Positions 1 through 6,764 of a stretch of DNA of 17,648 bases are shown here, piece after piece (within the stretch, counting starts at the first letter, position 1; the number at the start of each line of letters is the position of its first letter). The stretch is from an uncultured Caryophanales bacterium (GTDB lineage: Bacteria > Bacillota_I > Bacilli_A > RFN20 > CAG-826). The position numbers and the translations under genes were made by a program. Location: contig CAMGZN010000011.1 of the NCBI GenBank assembly GCA_946183335.1, forward strand, positions 1-17,648, read 5' to 3'. The notes beneath the pieces are model-generated. The model made no database searches and was not told the origin of the DNA. It saw only the letters and a program-made list of their open reading frames with translations.

Positions 1-23
1 ATGAAAATTTGGAGAAATATTTT

Positions 24-365
24 ATGAACTACTGCCCAAAATGTGGAACGAAACTTGAAAACGACCACCGCTTCTGTCCAAATTGTGGCCATAAATTATA
101 TGGAAATGCTGAAGTAGTTGACGGTCTATCGTCATACAATGGCGATCATGAAGCTTTACAACAAGTTGCAAAGATTTTCATGATTATTATGACAATCTTA
201 GCGGGATTTGCTTTATTCCCTTTAATTTGGATGGTTCCAATGACAGTTTATTATAGCCACTGCATCCGCGATGGAAGAAAAGCTGGAGTAGCTTTTGCTA
301 TTTGTACACTTCTTTTCTGCAGTGTCATTTCTGGAATTCTAATCTTAGTTGACGAGAACGCTTAG
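24..365 (+). CDS. Zinc-ribbon small membrane protein
   Basis: A 113-residue protein of unknown function. It opens with a zinc ribbon of two CxxC knuckles (Cys4/Cys7 and Cys18/Cys21, CPKCG and CPNCG). A polar linker of about 25 residues follows, then two hydrophobic segments (about residues 50-72 and 88-108) that should span the membrane. The ATG at 24 is preferred over an in-frame TTG at 9 because GGAG at 11-14 lies nine bases before it and overlaps the TTG codon. The stop is one base before rdgB, so the two are probably translationally coupled. Such zinc-ribbon/two-helix proteins are common in low-GC Gram-positives, but no specific role can be read from the sequence. The promoter would lie before the window. 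Confidence 0.8.
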   Translation: MNYCPKCGTKLENDHRFCPNCGHKLYGNAEVVDGLSSYNGDHEALQQVAKIFMIIMTILAGFALFPLIWMVPMTVYYSHCIRDGRKAGVAFAICTLLFCSVISGILILVDENA

Positions 366-366
366 T

Positions 367-960
367 ATGTTTGATTTATTAGTTGCCACAAATAACGCTC
401 ACAAGATTCATGAGTATGAAGAAATGTTTTCTCCATACGGAATTAAAGTTCATTCTCCAAAAGAACTAGGTATTCATGTTGATCCAGATGAAAATGGAAC
501 AACTTTTGAAGCAAATTCTTTAATTAAAGCTGAAGCTTTACAAGAATTTACCAAGATGCCTTTAATCGCAGACGATTCTGGGCTATGCGTTGATGCTTTA
601 AATGGTTTTCCAGGCATTCATACCGCGCGTTTTGCTTCTGAACATGGAGGCAACGCCATCGCAAATCTTGAACTAATCAAAATGCTAGACAAATATGAGA
701 ATAAATCCGCTCACTTCGTTTGTGTAATTACATTACTCAACGTTGAAGATAAACCAGTTGTTTTTAAAGGAGTATGTCCAGGACACATTCTTCCAAAGCC
801 AGAAGGTGAACACGGATTTGGATACGATCCAATCTTCTATAGTGAGGAAGCCAAGATTTGTTTTGGTATCGCTCCTGAAGAAGTAAAAAACACTTATTCA
901 CACCGTGCTTTAGCACTCAAACAACTTCTATCCTATTTAAAAAAGAAAGAATTAATTTAA
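367..960 (+). CDS. rdgB: Non-canonical purine NTP pyrophosphatase (RdgB/HAM1)
   Basis: Cytosolic house-cleaning enzyme of the RdgB/HAM1 family, which hydrolyses dITP, dXTP and ITP to the monophosphate and pyrophosphate. Family signatures are clear: the N-terminal substrate loop VATNNAHK, the ADDSGLCVDALNGFPGIHTARF block around residues 68-89, GFGYDPIF and the C-terminal SHRALAL. Its 197 residues match the usual family size. The ATG at 367 is chosen over an upstream in-frame TTG at 349 because homologues begin at the first beta strand (MFDLLVATNN), and because it sits one base after the stop of the zinc-ribbon gene. No Shine-Dalgarno is evident, so translation probably depends on termination-reinitiation. 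The second gene of a two-gene operon; the next promoter belongs to tRNA-Ser. Confidence 0.95.
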   Translation: MFDLLVATNNAHKIHEYEEMFSPYGIKVHSPKELGIHVDPDENGTTFEANSLIKAEALQEFTKMPLIADDSGLCVDALNGFPGIHTARFASEHGGNAIANLELIKMLDKYENKSAHFVCVITLLNVEDKPVVFKGVCPGHILPKPEGEHGFGYDPIFYSEEAKICFGIAPEEVKNTYSHRALALKQLLSYLKKKELI

Positions 961-977
961 TATTTATTAATCTTTGA

Positions 978-983
978 TATAAT
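978..983 (+). promoter_or_regulatory. -10 box of tRNA-Ser(GCU)
   Basis: A perfect TATAAT lies ten bases before the mature tRNA 5' end, directly after the rdgB stop. No good -35 is visible; TTTAAT at 956-961 is weak. A start about seven bases downstream would leave only three or four bases of 5' leader for RNase P. Confidence 0.7.
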
Positions 984-993
984 ACATATCGCT

Positions 994-1084
994 GGAGCAG
1001 TACCCAAGAGGCTCAAGGGGACGGTTTGCTAAACCGTTAGATCGGGTTACCGGTGCATGGGTTCGAACCCCATCTGCTCCGCCA
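994..1084 (+). tRNA. tRNA-Ser (anticodon GCU), CCA encoded
   Basis: Type II (long variable arm) tRNA. The acceptor strands GGAGCAG (994-1000) and CTGCTCC (1074-1080) pair perfectly, followed by discriminator G1081 and encoded CCA 1082-1084. The anticodon stem-loop is ACGGT-TTGCTAA-ACCGT, giving anticodon GCU for AGU/AGC codons. The variable arm forms ATCGG/CCGGT, and the T arm is ATGGG-TTCGAAC-CCCAT. G73 and the long variable arm are serine identity elements. A single-gene transcription unit with its own -10 box and terminator. Confidence 0.96.
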
Positions 1085-1089
1085 GGAGC

Positions 1090-1122
1090 AAGACTAAGCA
1101 AATGCTTGGTCTTTTTATTTTT
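1090..1122 (+). terminator. Rho-independent terminator after tRNA-Ser(GCU)
   Basis: A ten-pair stem (1090-1099 with 1104-1113, one G-T pair) closes a four-base AAAT loop and is followed by a T-rich tract from 1114. It separates the tRNA from the Nudix gene. Confidence 0.85.
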
Positions 1123-1146
1123 CTTTATTTATAAGATAATAAATCT

Positions 1147-1587
1147 ATGATTCAAAACACTTTTAACGAAGAATTCATTAAGAAAGACAAATCACATCAA
1201 CAAAAGAAAACCAAACTCACGATTATGTGTATGGTTTACAAAGATGATGGATCTTTTTTAGTGGAAAACCGTGTTAAAAAGGATTGGCCAGGTCTTACTT
1301 TCCCAGGTGGACACGTGGAAGATGATGAGTACATTCTCGACGCTGTTATCCGTGAGATGAAAGAAGAGACTGGATTGACTGTTTCTAATCTTGAACCACG
1401 TGGCTACATTGAATGGAATAATTTTGGAGATGATGTTCGTCACCTCGCAATGCTATTTAAAACAAAACATTTTGAAGGCCAAGTAAAGTCATCAAAAGAA
1501 GGACAAATCTTCTTCATTAAAGAGGCCGATTTAGAGAAGTATCCATTATCAAATGACTTCTTAAAAATCTATGAACTTTTAAAGTAA
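1147..1587 (+). CDS. Nudix hydrolase, 8-oxo-dGTPase-like
   Basis: A 146-residue cytosolic Nudix hydrolase. The Nudix box GX5EX7REUXEEXGU is complete at residues 55-77 (Gly55, Glu61, Arg69-Glu70, Glu73-Glu74, Gly76), so the Mg-binding catalytic helix is intact. The domain starts near residue 25 (LTIMCMVYKDDGSFLVENR), resembling MutT/MutX-type 8-oxo-dGTP diphosphatases. Substrate assignment is inference because Nudix specificity cannot be read reliably from sequence. There is no Shine-Dalgarno before the ATG. GATAAT at 1135-1140 lies six bases before it, so a leaderless transcript is possible; an internal ATG at 1225 would remove a dispensable-looking N-terminus but looks less likely. It converges on proS and shares its terminator. 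Confidence 0.9.
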   Translation: MIQNTFNEEFIKKDKSHQQKKTKLTIMCMVYKDDGSFLVENRVKKDWPGLTFPGGHVEDDEYILDAVIREMKEETGLTVSNLEPRGYIEWNNFGDDVRHLAMLFKTKHFEGQVKSSKEGQIFFIKEADLEKYPLSNDFLKIYELLK

Positions 1588-1606
1588 AATATCAAAGAAT
1601 TGCATA

Positions 1607-1636
1607 AAAAAGAACCAGCAAATCCTGGTTCTTTTT
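1607..1636. terminator. Bidirectional terminator between Nudix gene and proS
   Basis: A perfect 12-pair stem (1607-1618 with 1625-1636) closes a six-base loop CAAATC. The A-run on one side and T-run on the other let it work on both strands, for the Nudix gene (+) and proS (-). Its core AACCAGCAAATCCTGGTT differs by two bases from the element found after two other genes (5111-5130 and 15288-15307). Confidence 0.9.
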
Positions 1637-1650
1637 AGTTTTTGTGTTAA

Positions 1651-3081
1651 TTAGTAGGCTCTTGCAAAAAAGACTACTTTTTCAGCCTTTTTACCGCAGA
1701 CTAAGCATTTGTGTTCAAATGGTACTTGGTCGAATGGTAAGCAACGAGCTGTCGCTTGATAAAGTTCTTTGATTTTGTCTTCACAAGCTTGGTCGCCACA
1801 CCACATAACTTTGGCGTATCCACCGCGATCAAGGATTTCTCCAAGTTCTTCAATGGAGTGGGCTTCAGTTGTGTGTTCAAGAAGATACTTGAAGGCTTTT
1901 TGATACATTTCTTTATGGATGACATCCATTAAACGAGAGACTTCCTTCGCCACATCTTCTTCTTTGGTGATAAGTTTTTGTCCATCATTACGTTTTGCTA
2001 AAACACAAACGCCGTTTTGAATATCACGTGGTCCAATTTCTAAACGAAGTGGAATACCTTTCATTTCATACTCGGCATACTTCCAACCTGGTGAACGATC
2101 AGAATCATCAAGTTTGACACGTACTCCAGCTTTCTTTAGGAGTTCATAGTATTCTTTGGCTTTCTTCATAACGTCTGGGTTTTTCATCATAACTGGAATA
2201 ATAACGACTTGGACTGGTGCTACCTTTGGTGGGAGCACTAAACCATTGTCATCTCCATGAACCATAATGATTGATCCAAGAAGTCTAGTTGAAACACCCC
2301 AGCTTGTTTGGAATGGAGCTTGTAGTTTGTTTTCTCTATTAGAGAAGGAAATACCAAATGCTTTCGCAAAGCCATCACCAAAATAGTGGGTTGTACCACT
2401 TTGTAAGGCTTTGCCATCAGGCATTAATGCTTCAATGGAGTATGTTTCTTTTGCACCAGCAAATTTTTCTTTATCAGTCTTAATACCTTTAACGAATGGA
2501 ACAGCGAGCAAATCACGACCCATTTCATCATAAATCTCAAGCATTCTTAAGGCGTCTTTTCTTGCTTCTTCTTCACTTTCATACATAGTATGACCTTCTT
2601 GCCAGAGGAATTCACTTCCTCTTAAGAAAGGACGCGTGGTCTTTTCCCAACGAACAACGCTACACCATTGGTTATAACGTTTTGGAAGATCGCGATATGA
2701 TTCAATAACATTTTTATAATGTTCACAGAAAAGAACTTCGCTTGTTGGGCGAATGATTAATTGGTCATCGAGTTGATTCTTACCACCGATGGTGGCAATT
2801 AAGGTTTCTGGAGCAAAGCCACTAACATGGTCTTTTTCCTTTTGGAATAAAGAGGCCGGGATAACAAGTGGCATATAGACGTTTTCAACACCAACATTTT
2901 TAAATTTTGCATCTAAGTAATGTTGAATTTCTTCCCAGATGGCATAGCCATATGGACGATAAATAATAAAACCTTTGACGGATGAGTAATCCATCAATTC
3001 GGCTTTCTTACAGACGTCAGTATACCATTGGGCAAAGTCGTCTTCTTGACGTGTAATAGCTTCATTTTTTTGTTGCGCCAT
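1651..3081 (-). CDS. proS: Prolyl-tRNA synthetase, eukaryote/archaea-like type
   Basis: Class II aminoacyl-tRNA synthetase that charges tRNA-Pro. The 476-residue length, the absence of the bacterial editing insertion, and the C-terminal zinc-type domain ending in Tyr (Cys pairs in WCGDQACEDK and CLVCGK) place it in the short, eukaryote/archaea-like ProRS group, found in Mollicutes and some other Firmicutes. RPTSE (111-115) and the motif 2 stretch RPFLRGSEFLWQEGHT (150-165) are intact. The ATG at 3081 is preferred over one at 3087: AAGGAG (3090-3095) lies eight bases from 3081 but only two from 3087. It follows the GGDEF/EAL gene by about 20 bases with no visible promoter between, so the two are probably co-transcribed. 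No T-box leader is present. Confidence 0.96.
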   Translation of the reverse strand: MAQQKNEAITRQEDDFAQWYTDVCKKAELMDYSSVKGFIIYRPYGYAIWEEIQHYLDAKFKNVGVENVYMPLVIPASLFQKEKDHVSGFAPETLIATIGGKNQLDDQLIIRPTSEVLFCEHYKNVIESYRDLPKRYNQWCSVVRWEKTTRPFLRGSEFLWQEGHTMYESEEEARKDALRMLEIYDEMGRDLLAVPFVKGIKTDKEKFAGAKETYSIEALMPDGKALQSGTTHYFGDGFAKAFGISFSNRENKLQAPFQTSWGVSTRLLGSIIMVHGDDNGLVLPPKVAPVQVVIIPVMMKNPDVMKKAKEYYELLKKAGVRVKLDDSDRSPGWKYAEYEMKGIPLRLEIGPRDIQNGVCVLAKRNDGQKLITKEEDVAKEVSRLMDVIHKEMYQKAFKYLLEHTTEAHSIEELGEILDRGGYAKVMWCGDQACEDKIKELYQATARCLPFDQVPFEHKCLVCGKKAEKVVFFARAY

Positions 3082-3101
3082 AAACATATCTCCTTTGAAT
3101 T

Positions 3102-4826
3102 TTATTCATTAATTTTGTCGAGTTTCATCTTCGCTTTCTTTGAGATTGGCAGCACATTTTCATCACTGGCTCCAATAACTTCGGAAGAAACAATTTCCAC
3201 ACCCAATCGAACCAAAAGTTCGACAGAATCCCATGACGTCATATTTGATGCCACAAGAGTTTTATTAAACTTTAATAAGTTTTCAATTAAGTTTTGGAAG
3301 ATTGGGAGACGATTCATACTTCTATTCGAAAGTGTTGCGTCAGATTCAATAATAAAATAATCGAATGTCTCATAAATCTTTGGAAGCAAAGTTAAATCAC
3401 TATAATCATCAATTCGTAGTGCGGCCGCATATCCATTCGATCGTAGGTTTGTCACCATCGCGATAATGGAATCGGTCGACATACTTGGAAGATCAAGGAA
3501 GTCTTTTTCAGCAATACAAATAACAACTTTGGTTTCTTTAATGCCTTGGATGTGTGAGAGTGTACGAGCGACAAACGCGATTTCGTTGTAGCTCACATCA
3601 AAGAACAATGTGTGGTTTTTCTCTGACTTTTGTTGGATGAAACGAGAAATCGCGTTTCGCGCTAGTGTTGAGAAAAGCTCACGGTCATCATTTGTTTTAT
3701 AAGCATAACTCTTGAGTTCTTCAATTGAGCCAAAGAACGAATCGAGTGGTTTGATAATCGATTGATAGCCGATTGTTCTTTTGCGCCCAACATCATAAAT
3801 TGGACGATAGAGATATTGGAATCTCTTATCATAGATAATACGTTCAACTTCGGTTCGATAGTTTTGAGAACTAACACGTTGAACATTCTCTCCATACTCT
3901 TCATAGAAGAGATAAGAAAGACCTTCTTCACGAGCAGTTAATACAAGCTTCTCTCCTTCTTCAATAATCTTCTCCAGATCGGAATCAAGAAGTTTGTTTT
4001 CCATAATTGCAATTGAATATTGAATGTAATCAACAGATGTATGGACGGACATACGACGGCGTGTCTCGAGTTCAATAGCGTGTAAAGCTTGCACAACTTG
4101 TCCACGGATGGACGCCTTGAAATCGGTGATGAAAATTTCATCATCGCCATACTCAATCATCATTCGGTCTTTGCTAATGAAAGGGACAAATGCATTTTTA
4201 AGTGTTACGAAATCCAAACGAGAAATCTTCTCAGTGCTATTCTTCTGATAGAACTTCACGCAGCAAGTAAAACCACGATTTGGTTTCTCTCTTAATGCGT
4301 TAGAAAGAGCCGTTTGGGTCGAGAATTTATAGAACCCTTCATTATTACGTCTAGAACGGGAAACATTCATAAATCTTAATAAATGGGATTCAAGATGAAT
4401 AATTTGGTTAGCATAATCGATCTTTGTTACTTGTAACAAAGTAAAATATTTTTTACGATTACGATGAACGATAACCGAGATTTCTAATGTTTGTGGGGCT
4501 CCACTATCCTTGTCTAATAATGCGCCAATCCAATCAATTAATCGTTCACGTTCATTGGACGGGAACATGTTGTAAAAGTTAGTTAAAGATGAACAACGAC
4601 GACGACGAATCGATGAAGCATTATAGTAGTCTGTTCGATCGTTTTGAATGTCTAACCTAAAGACACGAATAGAGTTTGATGAATCCTGAATTTTTCCAGT
4701 GAAAATAGAGTCATTTCTTTTGCTGATAACAAATGAGATAACAAGCAGCACTAAAAGAATGCCAATAAATAAAATACCGCCAAAGAGGAGATATTTATTA
4801 AGTGTGGATTCAGCAAAAATAAGCAT
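3102..4826 (-). CDS. Membrane-anchored degenerate GGDEF/EAL protein
   Basis: A 574-residue protein with one N-terminal membrane helix (about residues 12-35), a PAS-like or linker region, a degenerate GGDEF-like domain and a C-terminal EAL-fold domain. The GGDEF signature is reduced to YGDDEIF. In the EAL domain the fold is recognisable (RPIYDVGRKRTIGYQSIIKP, then FFDVSYNE, RIDDYSD, LVASNMTSWDS). However, EAL reads QSI, the conserved Asn of the NxS strand is Asp, and Glu of the AEGVE motif is Asn. It should therefore be unable to hydrolyse cyclic di-GMP and may act as a binder or scaffold (inference). The ATG at 4826 is chosen; a GTG at 4841 lies immediately upstream of the -10 box, whose first bases are its next codons. 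Followed by proS, probably in one transcript. Confidence 0.8.
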   Translation of the reverse strand: MLIFAESTLNKYLLFGGILFIGILLVLLVISFVISKRNDSIFTGKIQDSSNSIRVFRLDIQNDRTDYYNASSIRRRRCSSLTNFYNMFPSNERERLIDWIGALLDKDSGAPQTLEISVIVHRNRKKYFTLLQVTKIDYANQIIHLESHLLRFMNVSRSRRNNEGFYKFSTQTALSNALREKPNRGFTCCVKFYQKNSTEKISRLDFVTLKNAFVPFISKDRMMIEYGDDEIFITDFKASIRGQVVQALHAIELETRRRMSVHTSVDYIQYSIAIMENKLLDSDLEKIIEEGEKLVLTAREEGLSYLFYEEYGENVQRVSSQNYRTEVERIIYDKRFQYLYRPIYDVGRKRTIGYQSIIKPLDSFFGSIEELKSYAYKTNDDRELFSTLARNAISRFIQQKSEKNHTLFFDVSYNEIAFVARTLSHIQGIKETKVVICIAEKDFLDLPSMSTDSIIAMVTNLRSNGYAAALRIDDYSDLTLLPKIYETFDYFIIESDATLSNRSMNRLPIFQNLIENLLKFNKTLVASNMTSWDSVELLVRLGVEIVSSEVIGASDENVLPISKKAKMKLDKINE

Positions 4827-4832
4827 AGAAAT

Positions 4833-4860
4833 ATTATACACGTGATTATTTTATATACAA
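4833..4860 (-). promoter_or_regulatory. Promoter of the GGDEF/EAL-proS operon (leaderless)
   Basis: On the minus strand TATAAT (4833-4838) lies six bases before the ATG at 4826. A weak -35 TTGTAT (4855-4860) is 16 bases further up. The expected start point is at or next to the A of the ATG, and no Shine-Dalgarno exists, so the mRNA is predicted to be leaderless. The -35 overlaps the palindrome 4856-4871. Confidence 0.65.
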
Positions 4861-4871
4861 CAATTGTTGTA
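4856..4871. promoter_or_regulatory. Perfect 16-bp palindrome, candidate operator
   Basis: TACAACAATTGTTGTA is identical to its reverse complement over all 16 bases and overlaps the predicted -35 of the GGDEF/EAL gene. Placement over a promoter suggests a dimeric repressor site. I cannot match it to a known regulator's consensus. Confidence 0.45.
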
Positions 4872-4937
4872 AAAATTAATCAAAGATTAGACCTAATTAT
4901 GGGGCAAACAGTTTCTTATACAATCAATCAACATATA

Positions 4938-4946
4938 TGCTATAAT
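4938..4946 (+). promoter_or_regulatory. Extended -10 of tRNA-Ser(CGA)
   Basis: TGCTATAAT is a perfect extended -10 (TGN plus TATAAT), 11 bases before the mature tRNA end. No convincing -35 is present, as is usual for extended -10 promoters. The 5' leader should be only about four or five bases. Confidence 0.75.
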
Positions 4947-4957
4947 AAGCGCCAGCT

Positions 4958-5048
4958 GGAGAAATACCCAAGCGGCTGAAGGGGCTGGTTTCGAAAACCG
5001 GTAGGAGGTGTAAGCTTCGCGGGGGTTCAAATCCCTCTTTCTCCGCCA
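4958..5048 (+). tRNA. tRNA-Ser (anticodon CGA), CCA encoded
   Basis: Type II serine tRNA. The acceptor GGAGAAA (4958-4964) pairs with TTTCTCC (5038-5044); discriminator G5045 and encoded CCA 5046-5048 follow. The anticodon arm CTGGT-TTCGAAA-ACCGG gives anticodon CGA, which reads UCG. The T arm is GGGGG-TTCAAAT-CCCTC. The long variable region between 5001 and 5020 is as expected for tRNA-Ser. A single-gene unit between divergent promoter DNA and a shared terminator. Confidence 0.95.
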
Positions 5049-5054
5049 AAAAAC

Positions 5055-5100
5055 GATCCCACAAAAACAACAAAAAATCGGGATCTTTTTTTTATCCCGA
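5055..5100. terminator. Composite bidirectional terminator (tRNA-Ser and VanZ gene)
   Basis: Two overlapping hairpins use one strand segment. For the plus-strand tRNA, GATCCC (5055-5060) pairs with GGGATC (5080-5085) ahead of eight T's (5086-5093). For the minus-strand VanZ gene, TCGGGAT (5078-5084) pairs with ATCCCGA (5094-5100); read on the minus strand it is followed by six T's (5077-5072). The two structures are mutually exclusive, one per strand. Confidence 0.75.
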
Positions 5101-5110
5101 AATTTATGAT

Positions 5111-5130
5111 TTTAACCAAGAATTGCTGGT
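5111..5130 (-). repeat. 20-base 3'-end element, copy 1
   Basis: Read on the minus strand, ACCAGCAATTCTTGGTTAAA begins five bases after the VanZ gene's stop codon. An identical 20-mer starts at the last base of the HAD gene's stop (15288-15307, plus strand). Here GCAATTCTTG also pairs perfectly over ten bases with CAAGAATTGC at the end of the VanZ coding sequence (5140-5149), with the stop codon in the loop. Confidence 0.6.
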
Positions 5131-5134
5131 GATT

Positions 5135-5644
5135 TTACTGCAATTCTTGAATATTTTTACTTTTTCGTTCTTTCACAAATAGGAACAAGAAAATGACTAA
5201 ACTTCCAAGCAAATATCCACCAGAATCAATGAGAATGTCAATGCCAGAAAAAGCACGTCCATCTGTGGTTAATTGTGCTAGTTCAGAAGCAACCGCCATC
5301 ACAACTCCAAAAGCAACCGAAAAAATTAGGATAAAGTATGATTTTCCAAACTTTGGATGACTGATTAAATCGTGGATGGTAAATGTTGATGCTAGACCAC
5401 TACAAACAAACAATAAAAAATGACCAAAAAGTTTACGGTTAAATCCTGCAAATGCTGGAAAGTTTTCTTTTGTGATTGTATTTTCAGAAACTGAGTTAAT
5501 CACATCAGCAGCAGCTTTCGAAAAACCATCTGATTCTTTTGTTGATGCTTCGCCATTGAGAAGACCATTCACTAAAATGAAAACGTTAATAGCAATTGCT
5601 AGGCCAAAAATAAACCATTTGATGATTGTTCTTTTTTTACTCAT
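5135..5644 (-). CDS. VanZ-like membrane protein
   Basis: A 169-residue integral membrane protein of the VanZ-like family. An N-terminal helix (about residues 9-28) is followed by an extracytoplasmic-looking polar loop, then three more hydrophobic segments. The family core is visible: RKLFGHFLLFVCSG, then ASELAQLTTDGRAFSGIDILIDSGGYLLGSL, with the conserved E-x-x-Q, R and D-x-x-x-x-GG positions. VanZ in enterococci is linked to low-level teicoplanin resistance; most chromosomal relatives have no assigned role, so resistance should not be inferred. The ATG comes one base after the YitT-family stop (TAAtATG) with no Shine-Dalgarno, which implies coupled translation. The last gene of the operon, ended by the composite terminator. 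Confidence 0.85.
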   Translation of the reverse strand: MSKKRTIIKWFIFGLAIAINVFILVNGLLNGEASTKESDGFSKAAADVINSVSENTITKENFPAFAGFNRKLFGHFLLFVCSGLASTFTIHDLISHPKFGKSYFILIFSVAFGVVMAVASELAQLTTDGRAFSGIDILIDSGGYLLGSLVIFLFLFVKERKSKNIQELQ

Positions 5645-5645
5645 A

Positions 5646-6686
5646 TTAACGAATTCTTTGACTAAAGAATCGACCGTAAACTTGGATAAGAGACTTAACT
5701 GTCACAAAGCTTGTCGGATCGACTTCCTTAACGAGTTTAATAGCACTCTTCACTTCTAGTGAAGAAACAACAATATAAATTAATAAACGATCTTGCCCGG
5801 AGTATCCACCTTTCGCTTTCACAACGGTAACACCGTGTGGAATACGAGCAAGGAGCATCTTTGGCAAATCTATATTAGTTGTATTGATTTCAATTTGAAC
5901 TTTTTTGTTACGCACATTAATCGCGTCAACAACAAGCATAACGGTAAAGAGATAAACAACTGAGAAGAAAACACATGAAATGGCAATTGCCCAGGTTGAA
6001 TATTCAGCAAAATCACCACTGTTGCCGTTCGCTCCACCTAAACCATAGATGAGATAGAAGAGTGTAATAATGACAGCATTAATTGCCACACTATATTTAC
6101 CAGCAGTTGTCGATTTTCTTAAAGAAACATAATAACTAACGATATCGAATCCGCCTGCGCTAGTTTCAAACTTGTACGCAATCGCACTGGATAAACCAGT
6201 ACATAAACCAGCGAATAAAGCACGTGATAAGAAACCACCGTGATTATTTATCACTGTCGCAACTTCTTGGAAAAATTGTCCTTTGAAAATATTTGAGAAA
6301 AGGAACACAAAACCAACATTAATTAAGGTAAATGTCGCAAATCTAATTCCGATTCCCTTAAAGGCCAATACAATTAAAGGAGCATTCACGATTAAGTATG
6401 CAATTGAGAAGAACAACGTATTTCCTGGTTCAATATTTACTCCGCAAACGCGTAACAAGGACGCAATTACCTGGGCAAGACCGGATGAACCACCGGAAAC
6501 CAATTCTAATGTAGTTTGTCCATTGGTTAAAGTTGGGTTCATGAAGCAAACGATTCCAAAAGCAAAAATAGCTGCTGAAACAACGGATGCTAAAAATGCC
6601 GTTCCGTAATCAACAGTAAATTTTAACCACAAGTGGTTATAAAGGTAGGAATGGTAACGTTCGTTTAAACTTTGTTTCTGTTTCAT
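5646..6686 (-). CDS. YitT-family membrane protein (DUF161 + DUF2179)
   Basis: A 346-residue polytopic membrane protein of the YitT family. The N-terminal two-thirds contains several hydrophobic helices (for example residues 30-50, 95-115, 118-135, 155-170, 195-215 and 230-255), with the family's Gly/Ser-rich segment GGSSGLAQVI and the later SAGGFDIVSYYVS. The C-terminal soluble domain (about residues 260-335) has the DUF2179 pattern HGVTVVKAKGGYSG ... VDPTSFVTVKSLIQVYG. The function of the family is not firmly known. Upstream on the minus strand is TACAAT (6703-6708), about 16 bases from the ATG, so the 5' leader should be about ten bases with only a poor GTAAAG-like ribosome site. The first gene of a two-gene operon with the VanZ-like gene. 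Confidence 0.9.
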   Translation of the reverse strand: MKQKQSLNERYHSYLYNHLWLKFTVDYGTAFLASVVSAAIFAFGIVCFMNPTLTNGQTTLELVSGGSSGLAQVIASLLRVCGVNIEPGNTLFFSIAYLIVNAPLIVLAFKGIGIRFATFTLINVGFVFLFSNIFKGQFFQEVATVINNHGGFLSRALFAGLCTGLSSAIAYKFETSAGGFDIVSYYVSLRKSTTAGKYSVAINAVIITLFYLIYGLGGANGNSGDFAEYSTWAIAISCVFFSVVYLFTVMLVVDAINVRNKKVQIEINTTNIDLPKMLLARIPHGVTVVKAKGGYSGQDRLLIYIVVSSLEVKSAIKLVKEVDPTSFVTVKSLIQVYGRFFSQRIR

Positions 6687-6702
6687 AATCTTTACCGCAA
6701 CT

Positions 6703-6708
6703 ATTGTA
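6703..6708 (-). promoter_or_regulatory. Probable -10 of the YitT-VanZ operon
   Basis: TACAAT on the minus strand, 16 bases before the YitT-family ATG. No clear -35 was found, so support rests on position and a five-of-six match. Confidence 0.4.
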
Positions 6709-6748
6709 TTCTACCTTAGGAAAAAAGCATAGAAAAATCAGCAAAATT

Positions 6749-6764
6749 AAGACATAAGTGTCTT
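6749..6764. promoter_or_regulatory. Inverted repeat AAGACA-N4-TGTCTT, candidate operator
   Basis: Perfect six-base arms (6749-6754 and 6759-6764) separated by TAAG. The right arm touches the first base of the -35 box at 6764-6769. The position suggests a regulator site for the thioredoxin-like gene. No regulator is identified. Confidence 0.35.

Noticed and set aside
994..1587. Mobile element integrated at a tRNA-Ser gene
   Set aside because: There is no integrase, no repeated tRNA 3' end at a distance, and flanking genes have ordinary composition. The GGAG copy after CCA is local and short.
3028..3360. 110-residue plus-strand reading frame over the proS/GGDEF-EAL junction
   Set aside because: It is antisense to two well-supported genes, has no ribosome site, and its hydrophobic-looking sequence is an artefact of the opposite strand.
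5472..5759. 95-residue plus-strand reading frame across the VanZ/YitT junction
   Set aside because: Antisense shadow; no initiation signals and no recognisable domain.
6283..6609. 108-residue plus-strand reading frame inside the YitT-family gene
   Set aside because: Antisense shadow of a gene with clear family motifs and membrane helices; no promoter or Shine-Dalgarno.
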